Below are positions 1 through 11,886 of a DNA stretch of 64,000 nucleotides, piece after piece. The translations under genes were made by a program, and so were the position numbers. The notes under the pieces were generated by a model, which made no database searches, was not told the DNA's origin, and saw nothing but the letters and a program-made list of their open reading frames with translations. Positions within the stretch are counted from its first letter, which is position 1. Each line of letters opens with the position of its first letter. The DNA comes from Melastoma dodecandrum (Eukaryota > Streptophyta > Magnoliopsida > Myrtales > Melastomataceae). The stretch is taken from positions 37,461 to 101,460 of the forward strand of contig JARUPY010000227.1 in NCBI GenBank assembly GCA_029817715.1, given 5' to 3'.

Positions 1-1836
1 ATTATCCTCCAACGGTAGTTCCCGTCGAAACTGAGAGTCCATTGGTTCTTATCCATCTCATCAAAAAAGTCAGCTGATTCTGGAATGGTTTTTAAAATGA
101 AATATTGCTTCATCTTTGGCGCCATACATTTCCTTGCAACAATAGCTAGGTTTTTTTTGCCACGTATATTCTTGTATCTCGTGTTGAAGTTACTATCTAC
201 ATGACGTATACAGAACCTCCACTGTGCAAAAGGCGGCGTCCAACCTACTTCAACATTGTTTACCGCCGCTAGAATACCAGAATGCCTATCTGAAATTAAA
301 CATACGCCCTGACGCCCATCGCCAACCACGTAACGTTTAAGGCATTTCAAAAACCATCCCCACGACTGGTAGTCTCTTCATCGACGATTGCAAATGCGAG
401 AGGAACGATATGATTGCTACCATCCAAACCACAAGCAATTAATAACTTCTGCTTGTATTTATCGTACAAGAAAGTTCCGTCGATACTGACTATAGGGCGA
501 CAATAACGGAATGCTGTTATTGAGGGACCAAAACACCAGAATACCCTCTGGAAAACAAACTGTGAATCGCCAAACATATATGAACCTCCCCAATCAATGC
601 AAGTATTCAGATTAGAAGCACGAATCGCGTTCCACAAATGAGGCAATTCATTGTATGATTCATCCCAATCGCCATACACATGCGAAATCGCTTTCCTTTT
701 GGCATCCCACACCCTTCTCCTAGGAACTTCGTATCCAAATTTCTCCTTCCCCAAATTGCGAAGGAGTGCAACTTTAACTTCCGGAGTTTCACTCATAAAC
801 GATCTGAATAACGGTTCCATGAAATTTGAATCCAGTCGTACATGATCACGCGATAATACGGGATTGACGCAACTATGAGGTTCTCCAACTATTCTCACCT
901 CAAACTCATCATCATCTTGTGGTTGTATTGCCCTTAATCTCCACTTACAACCCTTGTCGAATTCTGAACAACATATATTCCACAATAACTTCGTGGATTT
1001 AACAACCTCATAATTGCAGTGCCTTAGAATATGCAAAATTGTTCATCGCATTTATGAGTATTTTTTTATTTTTGAAACGCATTCCCTTATGAAATTCATC
1101 AATAAGGTCATTTTCTTCGACAAGTGGGTGGAAATCCCACTCCTCAACTCTCTCATGTACGTCTTCGAGATATTCATTATAAAATGGCAAGAGTTTCTCC
1201 TTTAATACAATTAGTGAACTAGAACCTTCACCCGATTCCACAACTATGATCATCTGATTGTCGACATACTCATCATCTGACATCCCATTGCCGGCATTGA
1301 CATCGTTGAAAAACTCAGCATCAGTGTCGACATCTACATCAGAATTCATTATATCTTCATGGATATTGCATTCACTTCCATCAGAGGATTAGAACATTCT
1401 CCAACAGTATAACACCTCTATACTTCAACCACGACAACTTCATTTCCAGCTACATCATCCATATGACGATCAACTTCCATCGGAACAGTACAACAACCAT
1501 AGGACGATCCACTCCCATCTCAACATTCTCAGTTTGACGTCCAACAACCATAGGACGATCCACTTCCACATTAGGCTCTACCGCCACCATTCTAGCCTCC
1601 ACATTCTTAGTTTCACGACCAACAAACATATGACGATGTAGTTCCACATTAAGCTCTACCACCACCATTGTAGCCTCAACATGCGGCACAGTTACATCGG
1701 ATAACACATATACTTGTTGCATATTTCTTGGATTTGCAATAGCAAACTTAATCAGCAATTTCACATCTTTATCCATTTTAATAGGAACCAGATAATGCTT
1801 GACATCAACATTATTGAACTCCAGAACGGGATACAT
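1..1836 (-). mobile_element. Decayed Mutator-like (MULE) transposase, left part cut by window edge
   Basis: Minus-strand reading gives consecutive pieces of a plant MuDR/MULE transposase. An N-terminal piece (about 1450-1836) carries an acidic/valine-rich repeat. A second piece (1008-1349) ends in the MuDR-type segment with MRFKNKKILINAMNNFAYSKA. A third (347-1036) carries the start of the MULE transposase domain with SIDGTFLYDKYKQKLLIACG and LAFAIVDEE. The reading resumes in another frame at 1-350 (SWGWFLKCLKR, then an SDRHSGI motif). Frame changes near 1,015 and near 350, plus the stops between 1349 and 1450, show that the gene is broken. MULE transposases excise and insert by a DDE mechanism; the first catalytic Asp is in SIDGT. 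No terminal inverted repeats were identified, and the downstream end lies outside the window. An assembly indel could explain one frameshift but not the whole pattern. Confidence 0.85.
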
Positions 1837-2640
1837 ATGCGCTATCTGTAATGAAATTGCCGATTGTAAACCGATAGCTTGGCATATAATGCGTTCAAAA
1901 TTTTCGTAACTGAGAAATTTCGGGATTTATGTTCTTTCTATTGAACCATTATCATAGCCAACTCTGTCTGGTCCATTGACAATATTTCCATTATAAAAGA
2001 TCAATAGCTCAATCGACGACATTGGAATACGATACCTAAATCAATTGAGCTATCAAATTAGAACACAGTAGTTTCAAAATTAATACAATATAGCTATAAT
2101 AAGCATTTTGTTTTTGTTTAATAACTAACTAATTAATTACGGTAATTAAGATCATTACGGTACTCATCAATTGATTAGTTGTTAATTATGGTAATTACTT
2201 TACTTATTATAAAATTACCTTAACCTTTTGATAGTTAGCTTCAATTGGAATATTTTACTATAATAAGTCAATTACACACTTTTTAATCTATTAAACCATA
2301 ATTTACCCTAATTAGTACACAAACCCAAACTATTCCAAAAATTCAACTAAACACTAATTAAATAAATAAAAAGAAAAATACACTTTTACCGTAAAGCGGA
2401 CGAGAGAAGGGTAACAAGCTCGGGCGTCGGTCACGAAGCTCGGGCTCGGGGACTTTGGTGCTCGGGGACGGGGCGGCTCAGATCGGCAAGGGGACGGAAA
2501 GCTCGAGCTCAGGGACGGAAAGGCTCGGGCTCGGGGACGGAAAGGTTCGGATCGGATCTGCAAGGAGACGGAAGGCTCAGCTCGGGCTAGAGGACGATTT
2601 CGTTCGGGGGGAATGTGTTTCCCAGAATGATTTTTTTTTA
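1837..2640. other. AT-rich spacer followed by a GC-rich CTCGGG/GGGACGG simple-repeat patch
   Basis: No gene is supported. 1,837-2,390 is AT-rich. 2,400-2,600 is a GC-rich patch with repeated words of the form CTCGGG and GGGACGGAAAGGCTC, which creates short spurious open frames on both strands. Confidence 0.5.
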
Positions 2641-2646
2641 AACCCT

Positions 2647-2905
2647 AAAGGCCGACTTCCTTGATTCCGAATGGAAGTCGGCCTTTGTAAGACAGACTTC
2701 ACTCTGACCACAGAGAAGTCGACCTTACAAAGGCCGACTTCCCTTCGTCATAATTTTTTTTGCTAAGTCGCATGAAGTCGGCCTTAAGGCCGACTTCAGT
2801 CATGGAACTCGGTCTTACAAAGACCGACTTCGGTCATGGAACTCGGTCTTACAAAAACCGACTTCCTTAAGGACCGAAGTCGGCCTTTGTAAAGTCGATT
2901 TCACA
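2647..2905. repeat. Cluster of short inverted repeats with core AAGTCGG / CCGACTT
   Basis: About eleven copies of the core AAGTCG or its complement CGACTT alternate in orientation over about 260 bp. Most sit in the longer word GAAGTCGGCCTTTGTAAG or its reverse complement. Two near-identical direct copies of a unit starting TCATGGAACTCGGTCTTACA lie at about 2,800 and 2,833. Neighbouring copies can pair as hairpins. The cluster sits upstream of the 5' end of the MULE gene, so it may be subterminal transposon sequence, but that link is inference. Confidence 0.7.
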
Positions 2906-4539
2906 AGGTTAGTCGATGAATTTCTAAACTTACGAGATCATTTCGCGAAATAGTTTGGAAACTAAAGTTAAAATGGAACAAAAATATATTTTTAGGATGG
3001 TATTTAGTTTTTTCTTTACCTCTTATTTGTATCAGCAACCGAAAGAAAGATGACAAAGAGAGATTTACACGGGGAAGCCACCTGCACTTCATTGAACAGA
3101 AAACGTGGGGAACAGGTTACAAGTCTTACACCCAACACTCTACTGAATCAAAATGAAAATTGCAGTATGACAACTAGAAGCAGCAGCACGGCATATTTTC
3201 TTCTCTGCAGCTATCCCATTACATAACTCCACCAACAGCCTTCCACGATCTGCTTCCCTAACACGGAATTGGCTGATTTCGAACACATCAAAGGTCTCAA
3301 AGGCAAGTCGTCAGTTTAGCCAACCATAGATAGTACAACCCACTCAACTCAAAATGTGCCAAACAACTCACTTCTTATGCAAAACATCAGAGTCATCCAT
3401 CCACGACAGCAGTTTCCAGATTCCAGACAGACAGGTCATACCAAAAGAAAATCCCTAACTGTTCAGGGGCTACTAAAACTATTATTCTTGTTGCCTTGAC
3501 AAGGAACCATTCATCAGATAGACATAAGTCACATAAGCAAGATAACCAAGCTAAAGTTTAGGACAATGATCCTACCAGCTCAATCGTAGCAACTCAACTG
3601 AATCACATTTCCAACAAATGGAAGGTGTATGGTATCCATCCAACTCAACACCATAGCCTCCATGTGCTCTATGAAGTCCGGAAAAGAGAAAGTTGGGGAT
3701 TTTGGCTCTTTCTGTTTCTACACAAAAAATCATACAGAGACTACCCAAATGAATCTAATTACCAAAGACGGGAAAAAAGCATTAGAGTTCAAGGTTCAGA
3801 ATGCATACATCTTTAACTCACAAACAGGTTAAGCACGCTCCACAATATCATTCCCATTTTATATTACACTGAATAGCCTGAAGAAACTTCAGCACTACAA
3901 AAATCTACAACAGGAAACACTGAATAAAAAAATTCAAACAAATATATTTAAAGAAACTGTTTGTAAGTATACAAAAAATAACACTTCAAAGCAATATCAG
4001 TATGACTCAACAATTCTATACAACACAAAGGAAAAGAAGAGAAAGTGTAAGATGTGAAGCTTCAAATTTCAAGTGTTAGTAAATTGACTGTTAAACAGTG
4101 AACTTCCATAATCTACTCCGAATAAATCATCCAAAGCCAAGCTTCCCCTAAAGATACTGCATTGCAATAGACTGCCAAATAATCCACACCCTTATACTTA
4201 AATATGTAGGGGAAAGAAGTAACCGACAAACGCTGCATAATTCAGAAGCATCCACCTAATACAAGGACTCAACTTCCACGTTGAAATAAGCCAAATCCAA
4301 TTCCCATTACCATAGTTACACCTACCGGATAACATGAAGAACAAAGGCCAGGAAGCAAAATACTGATTTAGAAAGACAAATTGACATTAACTTGGAGATT
4401 ATCAGAAACTAAATATAATTCCCCAAAATGTAGACATCATAAAGAACAATCACCACTGGTTTACTTAAGAAGAATTGCACATGAAGTTTTCCTAGTTCAC
4501 CAACATCCAATAAATTGAATCCATCATTCTCTCATCGAG
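2906..4539. other. Non-coding stretch, no gene recognised
   Basis: Both strands show only short open frames with no family resemblance I recognise. It could hold lost upstream exons of the DA1-like pseudogene that follows, but the first LIM finger and ubiquitin-interacting motifs of DA1 proteins were not found here. Confidence 0.4.
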
Positions 4540-6818
4540 CATCCTGGTATTTCTTGCTACAAGGAGCATTACCACCCAAAATGCGATGTCTGCAGACAAT
4601 TTGTAAGTATTGCCGGATCCACCTGATCTAATTATGTCACATCTAACTAAAACATAATTAATGCGTCTATCTTATTGTTGCATCAAATGAATGCGCTATC
4701 AGGTTGCTCTTGCCTCCATTATTTGGTATTCTGATGTCCTGAACTTGTAGAGAAGTTAAGAGACCAACCTAAACTCTTTATGTGGGAAAAATTCTAGGAT
4801 TTTTCATGCAGTAACGCCTTGTCAGATCACTTGTTTAACTGATGAAATAATTACTCTATTTTCTTCATAAATTGTACGATATACTTAGTCTAAAATTTTG
4901 TCTATGAAACAAATTCCTACAAATCCTGCTGGCCTTATCGAGTGCAGGGCACACCGTTTTTGGAGTCAGAAGTACTGCCCTTCCCATGAACACGATGGAA
5001 CTCCTCGATGTTGCAGTTGTGAGCAGATGGAGGTGGGGATCTAACTAATCCACCCAATGACATTGATATATCTCGTTTTCTTTTCCATTGGGATGGGTTG
5101 CAAGGGCTGTAACTTAGATCTCTCTCTTTTCCTTCATGAGCAGCCACAAGAGACTAATTATGTTGCTCTGAGTGATGGTCGCGAGCTCTGCCTGGAGTGT
5201 CTGGATTCTGCTGTCCTGGACACAAACGAATGCCAGCCACTGTACCATGAGATACAGAAGTTCAACGAAAGTCTTAATATGAAAGTTGAGCAGCAAGTAC
5301 CTCTGCTTTTGGTTGAACGACAGGCGCTGGATGAGGCCAGAGAGGGAGAAAAAAGCATAAGGATAAATTTCTCTGACTTACTTTTGGAATAATAATCTGT
5401 GCTCCAAGTTGGTCGATTCTCACCATTTTTCTATAGATTATTGACTAAGAACATAACTGAAAGTTGCACAATATCCTGTGATATGATCATTTCAAATGTT
5501 CAAAAACAAGCTTGAAACAGTGTCATGGGAAGTTCGTCGCCATGCATTGTTCAATACAGGTTTTCTTTTTCCTTGTCCAGGGTCATCATCACATGCTGGA
5601 GACTCGAGGACTTTGTCTCTCGGAGGAACAAACTATAAGCACAGTACGGACTCGCTTCCTTTCTTTCTTATTCCCTTCGTTATTTTCTATTTGAGGTGAT
5701 TTGTTAGGTATTATCCCATCACACTAGGTCCGGAGAAGACCTGAAGTCGGGGGAGACGGGATGATGGGCATGATGACCGAGCCATACAAACTAACTCGCC
5801 ATTGTGAAATGGCTTCAATTCTTATTCTATTTGGCCTTCCAAGGTAAGCCACATGTTAAAGATAGCTTGTGAACATACGAGAAACTCCTCTCTCCGAGTG
5901 CCCAATTGAGTTGGACACCCCTTGTTTAGCTGAGATCAGATGTACCGTGGTGGAAACATTAAAAGGGTAGCCCACCTAGTGTGGCCATGGAGGAAAGATT
6001 GTCTGGGAAAGGAAATAAGGCTGTGATACTGGGGTGTCCATTTATTTTTAACTAGGACCATGTGATTCTCAGGAAAATGGCCTGCACTCCGTAGCCCTCC
6101 GTCGCATCTGTTCGTGGCCTAAACTATTGAAGATCCTTCCTGGTTTTCTGGACATTATAGTTTCATTGTCAACCAGCGTGTCATATGGTGCAGGTTGCTG
6201 ACAGGGTCCATTTTATCTCACGAGATGATGCATGCCTGGCTACGACTTCAAGGTCCAATTTCTGATCCCATGTTTACTTTGAGTTATTAGAAGCATCGTC
6301 TTCAAGAGTATTATACCATATCATTTGAAAGATGAACTTCGTTTGGCCAAGCAATCTCGAATGGTGAAGGTTGAAGGATCAGTGTGTATTGGTAGCACTT
6401 ATCCAAGAGGCTGTTTCTCCCATTCATCGTGCTTGAGTGTGACTACTATTTATCTCGATGTTCAATTGGTTCATTTCTGTACAATGATAGTGGGACTATT
6501 TTCCAAAGGTTACCCAACACTCCCTTCTGGACGTCGAAGAGGGTATTTGTCAAGGTCTAGCTTGTCTGTGGCTGGGAACCGAGCTCGTTTCTGGGTTGGA
6601 CAATCGCATTCAGTCAACCTCTTCTTCCAGGGCATCTGCCCAAACCACGAGATCTCGGTTCGAGATGAAGCTCGGGGAGTTCTTACAAACACCAGATCGA
6701 GTCGGACGCCTCCCCTGTATACGGTAATGGATTTAGGGCCAGTCAGCTGGCGGTCCAAAAATACGGCCTTGAGAGTACCCTCAACCATATCCCAATAACG
6801 GGAGACTTTCCTTTCTAG
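4540..6818 (+). pseudogene. Decayed DA1/DAR-like LIM-peptidase gene
   Basis: DA1-family proteins are ubiquitin-activated peptidases that limit organ growth. They carry ubiquitin-interacting motifs, LIM zinc fingers and a C-terminal HEMMH metallopeptidase site. Here the conserved exons appear in order: LIM piece CYKEHYHPKCDVCRQF (about 4,550-4,602); [20 protein letters not shown] (about 4,925-5,032); NYVALSDGRELCLECLDSAV to LLLVERQALDEAREGEK (from 5,144); GHHHMLETRGLCLSEEQT (from about 5,580); MTEPYKLTRHCE (about 5,770-5,840); SILSHEMMHAWLRLQ with the zinc site at 6,219-6,233; and QIESDASPVYGNGFRASQLA to the stop (about 6,690-6,818). Damage includes a lost acceptor before 4,920 (CAA instead of CAG), a poor donor near 5,354 whose phase does not match the next exon, and one-base frameshifts near 6,528 and 6,690. 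The N-terminal part is missing. Retained introns show that it is an unprocessed duplicate. Confidence 0.9.
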
Positions 6819-7193
6819 CTGTATTCTTACATGAACTACACATTCAGTTGCAACTCCACGAAGTTGGGGATTGCTGTATCTCAGGAAGACAGGGAAAAAG
6901 AAAGACTGTCATTGTAAATTCCTGTTCAAGTATTCCCGGATGCGGAGGATAATCTCATTTAGCTTCCGCCGCATTCACGGCAACGAGCAAGCTACGAAGT
7001 TCTTCACCACACCTTTATGCTTCAAACAAGTCACATGTTTTGGTGGGAATGTCTGGCGAGAAGTAACTGCATAATTGAAGGTTGGTCCCGACAGGGAAGA
7101 TTGTTGGGCGTCGTGAGCGAGGAGGAAGAGATTATCTCATTATTTTGATCAAATTGTCTTGATTTCATTTACTAGTTTTGATGCCAGGGTTAA
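6819..7193. other. Spacer between convergent DA1-like pseudogene and LYK gene
   Basis: No gene recognised. It lies downstream of both neighbours, so it probably holds their 3' ends. Confidence 0.4.
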
Positions 7194-9050
7194 TCACATG
7201 GAACAATGATTTGGTTGAAGCTCCAGGTATGGAAGTGGTGGATGTGGATGCAGATCCCCCTGGATCTTCATCAGGGACGCGACTATCTCTTCCATGCTTG
7301 GCTGCTCCTCCGCCAAGCACGCCATGCTCAGCCTCGTCACCCGCCCCGCCAACTCCATCCCTAGGTCCTCCAGCCTCGGATCGATGAGTCGTCCTACCGC
7401 CGTTTCGTCGGCGTCCTCCTTCATCACCTCGTGGAATTTGCCCGAGAGGATCACCTCCTCTCCGTCACGTTGGAACTCGGACTCCTTCCCCGACAAGAGC
7501 TCCAGCATCACGACCCCAAACGCGTACACGTCGATCTTCGGGGTCGAAGTCGACGAGGTAGAGCTCTGCTTGTCAATGGCTCGTGCGAGGCTGAAATTCG
7601 TTATCTTGGCCCTCAGGTCGCTGTTCAGCAGTATGTTTTTGCTGTTGACATCCCCGTGGATGTATCCAGGTTTCGTGTAGCTGTGGAGGTAGTGGAGCCC
7701 ATTGGCGACATCGAGAGCGATCTGGATCCTCTGGCTCCAGCTCGCAATCCTGTTTGACTTGTTGTCGGAGAGCCACTGCTTCAACGATCCATTTGACATG
7801 TACTCGAACACGAGGAACGAGCAGTCCTTGAATTGGCAGAATCCCTTGAGGCTTATCAGGTTGATGTGATTCAGCTTCTTGAGGATCTGAACTTCCTTCG
7901 ACGCATCCCGAACGAGCTTCTTCACCGCAAGGAGTTCTTGGCCGAAAAGCCCGCGGTATACTGAGCCATGAATTATCTTCCGGGAGCTAAAGTTTCTAGT
8001 CGCCTTCCTGACATCCTCGTAATTGAAGCGTTTCAGGACTTCATCCAAGCTGGCGATTTCAACACGCAGATCCGCCGGCGAGAAGAGCTTCTTCCTCTTC
8101 TTCTCACATCGAACAGGGAGGACCGTGCCGGTTACCTTCCCTCTCCGAACAAAACAAGCCAAGAACATCCCCGTGAACAAAATAACGGTGAAAATTGCCG
8201 AAATCCCGACTGCCCAGACCAATTTCTTGTCCGATTTCTGCTTGGTCGATGGGGGATGAAAAGGAGGTGGCTGATGCTCCTGGATGACGGTCTTCGAGAT
8301 CGAAGGAGGAGCAGCCAAAGGGATGAGAATAGTTGTGAACGGGTAGATAGTGGGATTCCACTCGGAGAAACCGTTCGCTTCGAGTATAACATCGACGCTG
8401 ACGCCAAACCTCTCCGCGATCTTGTTGAGAGTGTCGTTCCAGGTGATAGAGTAGGTCAGCAGGTATCTTGCGCCTTCCCGGGTCTGGTTCCTCGTAGGAC
8501 ACGCGCAACGAAGAGGAACCCGCAAGGTCCCGCCACTAGAGGAATTCATCCTTCCGTCCCCGTTGAACCTCACAAGGGAGTCGCAGGTCGACAACCCTTG
8601 GAAAGTATCATTGGCCAGCCAGAAGTAGGAAGACCTGTCGTCGGTGTAATCCACGTAAACCATCGGGTAAGACGTCATGGCCTCGTAGTACCATCCCGAG
8701 CAGGAGCAGTTCATGGGAACGATCACCTCCTGGTTCGCGGGGAAAACAGCAAGCCTCGTGACATTGTTGACCCTCGCGAGGCCATCCTCGTCCGATGACA
8801 AGAGAGCCGCAATGGTGGGGACAGAGTTGTAAGGTGACTCGGGCTTGAATGTAAGGAACGAATGGCAGGATTGGCGTCGGCCGTTGCAGGTGTAAAGGAA
8901 GGTAGGGGAAGGTCCGTGCACGTCGCAGCCGTTGCAGTCCATGACGGCGTTGCCGGAATAGGACTGCTGAGCGCGGCACCGCGAAGACACCGCCAGGGAG
9001 ATAACCATCGTGGCTAGCGCGAGGTTAACTATGATCCGAAGGTTAAGCAT
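7194..9050 (-). CDS. LysM receptor-like pseudokinase, LYK4/LYK5 type
   Basis: A single exon encodes 618 aa, as is usual for LYK4/5 genes. Residues 1-27 form a signal peptide. The ectodomain (about 28-270) has the paired-cysteine motifs seen between LysM modules (CNGC, CSC, CAC) and a clear third LysM (about 196-245). A proline-rich stalk precedes a transmembrane helix (277-300) and a kinase-like domain (about 356-600). Family members bind chitin oligomers at the plasma membrane and signal through the active partner CERK1. The kinase is degenerate: the glycine loop is HGSVYRG, the catalytic loop is HGDVNSKN rather than HRD, and DFG is replaced by NFS (485-487). Unusually, the activation segment is also gone: AIDKQSSTSSTST runs straight into PKIDVYAFGVV with no GYxAPE block. 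The lysine of AVKK (377) is kept. The start is the first Met before the signal peptide. Exact orthology to LYK4 or LYK5 is not decided. Confidence 0.93.
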   Translation of the reverse strand: MLNLRIIVNLALATMVISLAVSSRCRAQQSYSGNAVMDCNGCDVHGPSPTFLYTCNGRRQSCHSFLTFKPESPYNSVPTIAALLSSDEDGLARVNNVTRLAVFPANQEVIVPMNCSCSGWYYEAMTSYPMVYVDYTDDRSSYFWLANDTFQGLSTCDSLVRFNGDGRMNSSSGGTLRVPLRCACPTRNQTREGARYLLTYSITWNDTLNKIAERFGVSVDVILEANGFSEWNPTIYPFTTILIPLAAPPSISKTVIQEHQPPPFHPPSTKQKSDKKLVWAVGISAIFTVILFTGMFLACFVRRGKVTGTVLPVRCEKKRKKLFSPADLRVEIASLDEVLKRFNYEDVRKATRNFSSRKIIHGSVYRGLFGQELLAVKKLVRDASKEVQILKKLNHINLISLKGFCQFKDCSFLVFEYMSNGSLKQWLSDNKSNRIASWSQRIQIALDVANGLHYLHSYTKPGYIHGDVNSKNILLNSDLRAKITNFSLARAIDKQSSTSSTSTPKIDVYAFGVVMLELLSGKESEFQRDGEEVILSGKFHEVMKEDADETAVGRLIDPRLEDLGMELAGRVTRLSMACLAEEQPSMEEIVASLMKIQGDLHPHPPLPYLELQPNHCSM

Positions 9051-10430
9051 TGTTGGTGCTGAATGGCTAATGTTATCTTGTTTTTTTTTTCTAGATTACG
9101 ATTATGATTTTATTCTTGTAAGAGAAGAAAAACGCGTGAAATGGGAATGAGTGAGACAAAAATTCAAGGATTAAGATTGATTGATATTATTATTATTATT
9201 AGACGGGAATGGAACGACCCTTTTGTGGTTTGTCTTGGAGTGTAAGGTCTAGGGATACGAGACTATTTTGTTCTTGGAAATATGAAAATTTCATAATGTG
9301 CTGATTAGAAATGCTGATCTAAAATTTCTTGAGTGAATCATAACTCAGAAAGGCGAATTTTTTAAAGCAACGAAATTCATGTTGAGATATTATTTAAAAA
9401 ATAAATAACATAAAATTTGGACCCTATGATACAATGGACATAAAAATATGTAGAAGCAATTAATGTATTATTATTATTATTATTATTTGTAATGTGACGT
9501 AAGGGGGTCGTCCCCGACAGGACATGGAACGACTCGTTCAAATGAGGGGGGGGGGGGGGGGGGGGGGGGGATGTATGTATGTAATAAAAACAGCCAAATC
9601 GGCAGCATTAGAAAGAAAGGTTCCTCTCGTCTTTAATGTTTCTGATGACGAGGACCCGGAATCGTCTTTACAGTTTTCCTAAAACCATATTCTATTCGTA
9701 CTGATGATGATGATGGGGACCTTTTTCCTTTGTTTTTTGCTTCCAAAGAATCGTTCAACAAGTAGTTTTCTTTCATCCCCATTATTTTTTAAATGATAAA
9801 ATATCCAAAGCCGAATGAAGTTCACGATTATCGTGGAGTTGCGGTTGTTTGAGCTAAGATAGAACTGGGCCAAGCTTATATTGGGCCTTAATTCATTGAT
9901 CTGGAAGCATGTTCCTAATAATAATTATAAGCTGCAACATCATATTTCGGCTTAATAAATGAAGCAACAATAATGATATTTTGATTAATTGTGATTTAGC
10001 TTCTGAATTCTTTGTTGATTGATACCAATACAAAAAGTGTCCATTCCTAAGTTGAACATCGGCTTCGTAGTGAATTTTGGTGGATCGTGTTTTTCTAGTG
10101 AGTTTAAGGCGAAGAAATTGAAGAAATATTTGTGATGCGAAGAAATTTTGCATGTATCCGCGTAAATGATCATGCAAATGAAATTCGTTATTAGCCACCA
10201 TAATGGCATGAATCAAATGGTCGTTCAAGACTATCCGTATCTTGATTACAACGTTACACCTACTCATTTTCGACCGCATGTTGATGGTACATATCCGTAT
10301 GTTAAAGTTTCATTTCTCTATACGGTAATTGTTGGTAAGTATCGTTATGACGTTTCTAGAAGAGTGGTTTGTGATACAAGAAGACTCTTTCCATGTGTTA
10401 CCTAAACTATTCAATGCCATTTGGTTATAC
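9051..10430. other. AT-rich intergenic region with microsatellites
   Basis: Upstream side of the LYK gene. It contains ATT microsatellites near 9,186-9,202 and 9,470-9,487 and a poly(G) run, but no gene. The long open frame near 10,000-10,300 shows no recognised domain. Confidence 0.5.
9546..9570. repeat. Poly(G) run of about 25 G
   Basis: An uninterrupted guanine run is followed at once by an ATGT/ATGTATGTA tract. Its exact length is unreliable in any assembly. Confidence 0.9.
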
Positions 10431-10439
10431 CAATCTCAG

Positions 10440-10690
10440 AACTAGAGTGGAATGGTTTACGACAATTTGTGTTACCCACACATAGACATGCTCAATTTGA
10501 TGAAGAAGCATTTTTGTCATGTCCGGTGGTAAGTTGTTGACAGGACTTTTCTTACAGGTAAACATAAGCCGAGTGATTGATTATTCTTGTCATGGATGGA
10601 GGTAATCACATTTTGTTATTTGGTTTTGCAATTGTTGACGAAAAAAATGCTAATTATTGGTCTTGGTTCTTGTGTTGCTCAAGAACGCGT
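10440..10690 (+). mobile_element. MULE transposase remnant
   Basis: In shifting frames the plus strand spells pieces of the MULE transposase domain in the right order: VVDRTFLTGKHK (about 10,532-10,566, family consensus VDGTHLxGKY), then LVMDGGNHILLFGFAIVDEK followed by NANYWSWFLCCSR (about 10,587-10,683). Stops and frame changes separate them. This is an old fragment with no ends found. It lies in the opposite orientation to the MULE at the window start. Confidence 0.7.
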
Positions 10691-11886
10691 GTCATTAATC
10701 ACTCTGGTCATGAATAAATATGTATAATATCTTATAGAGCATACCTACTACATGTGGTTTTGATTGAAGCCTGCATTAGGTGAGGTGAGCCTATATGCAG
10801 CTATTTGTAGAGGCGTTGCTCAGGAAGATCATATCAATATGATTAGGTGCAAGGAAATGAATTTCAAAGAATGAAGTGATGCTTGAGTTTTACGAAAATA
10901 ACTTTTAACATCTTACTATTTTTTTTTTTTTTATCATGCTTCTCTTTTGTAGGCCATTACTTTAAACCTTACACGTGATTACTCCACGACGACAGAGTCT
11001 ATGCATGTTAGGTTTATTGCATATACTTGTATTAAAGCGTATTCGAGATATATTCATATTCAGTGGCAGAGTTATAAAAATTAGGTGAGGTGGGTTAAAC
11101 TTGAACTCAACAAAATTTATTGTCAAATATTGAATTTTTTTTTTTTTTACTATTACATCTTTCTCAAAGACCAGTTTGGTTCATGCGGGAGAATATCTCA
11201 GGGTATCCCAATATTTTAGTAATCGGACAAAAACATTCGCCACTCAGCTGTGCAGCACTGACATCGGTGTGCCTAAGCAATCCATGACCATCCAACCCCC
11301 ACAAAAAGCAGACATCCTTGACCAACTTGTAACACGGTGCCCATGTTTTCACATCGGCTAAACTCGTGTCCCTAGATGTTGACTGGAGACGACGCCCAAA
11401 AAGAGGGGGTAGTTTCATCGTACAGGATTCCTTGTGGTCCGAACGACACCAGGACATTAAACGGGGAATCGGTGATACAAGAGCCGTGAGAGGGTGAAAC
11501 AAAGAAGGGTCAATATAAGGCGATGAAAAAGGACAAGTATTTACATTGTCATGTGGGGAGCACCTCCACTTCGATTCCAAACCGAAGTTTGTCGTCATCG
11601 GCATTGGCAGCACTCGCAACATCTCCCGACTTTGAAAGAGACCGATACACATGGTGGGGGTGTTCAAAGAGTTCGGACGATGATATGTACCCCCACCAAC
11701 CCACAACACCCCTACAACCTTCCCGCCCATATCGACATACATTTTATGCATACATATATTATCAAATCAGTACCTTCTAGAGCCTAAGGGTAGCGCATCG
11801 ACAGAAGGACAAGACCCATGATAGTAAGATTATACTAGTAGAGGTAGTGGGCGAGAGAGCAAGCCCTGATAGCAAGGAGTTACTTG

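Noticed and set aside
6325..6798. 157-aa plus-strand frame as an independent gene
   Set aside because: It overlaps the DA1-like pseudogene exons and owes its length to their frameshifted reading.
7968..8798. 276-aa plus-strand open frame opposite the LYK gene
   Set aside because: Antisense shadow of a well-supported coding exon.
11164..11751. 195-aa minus-strand open frame just downstream of the SAP30-like gene
   Set aside because: No recognisable domain, unusual composition, no homology I can name, and it begins close to the 3' end of the neighbouring gene. Not supported as a gene.
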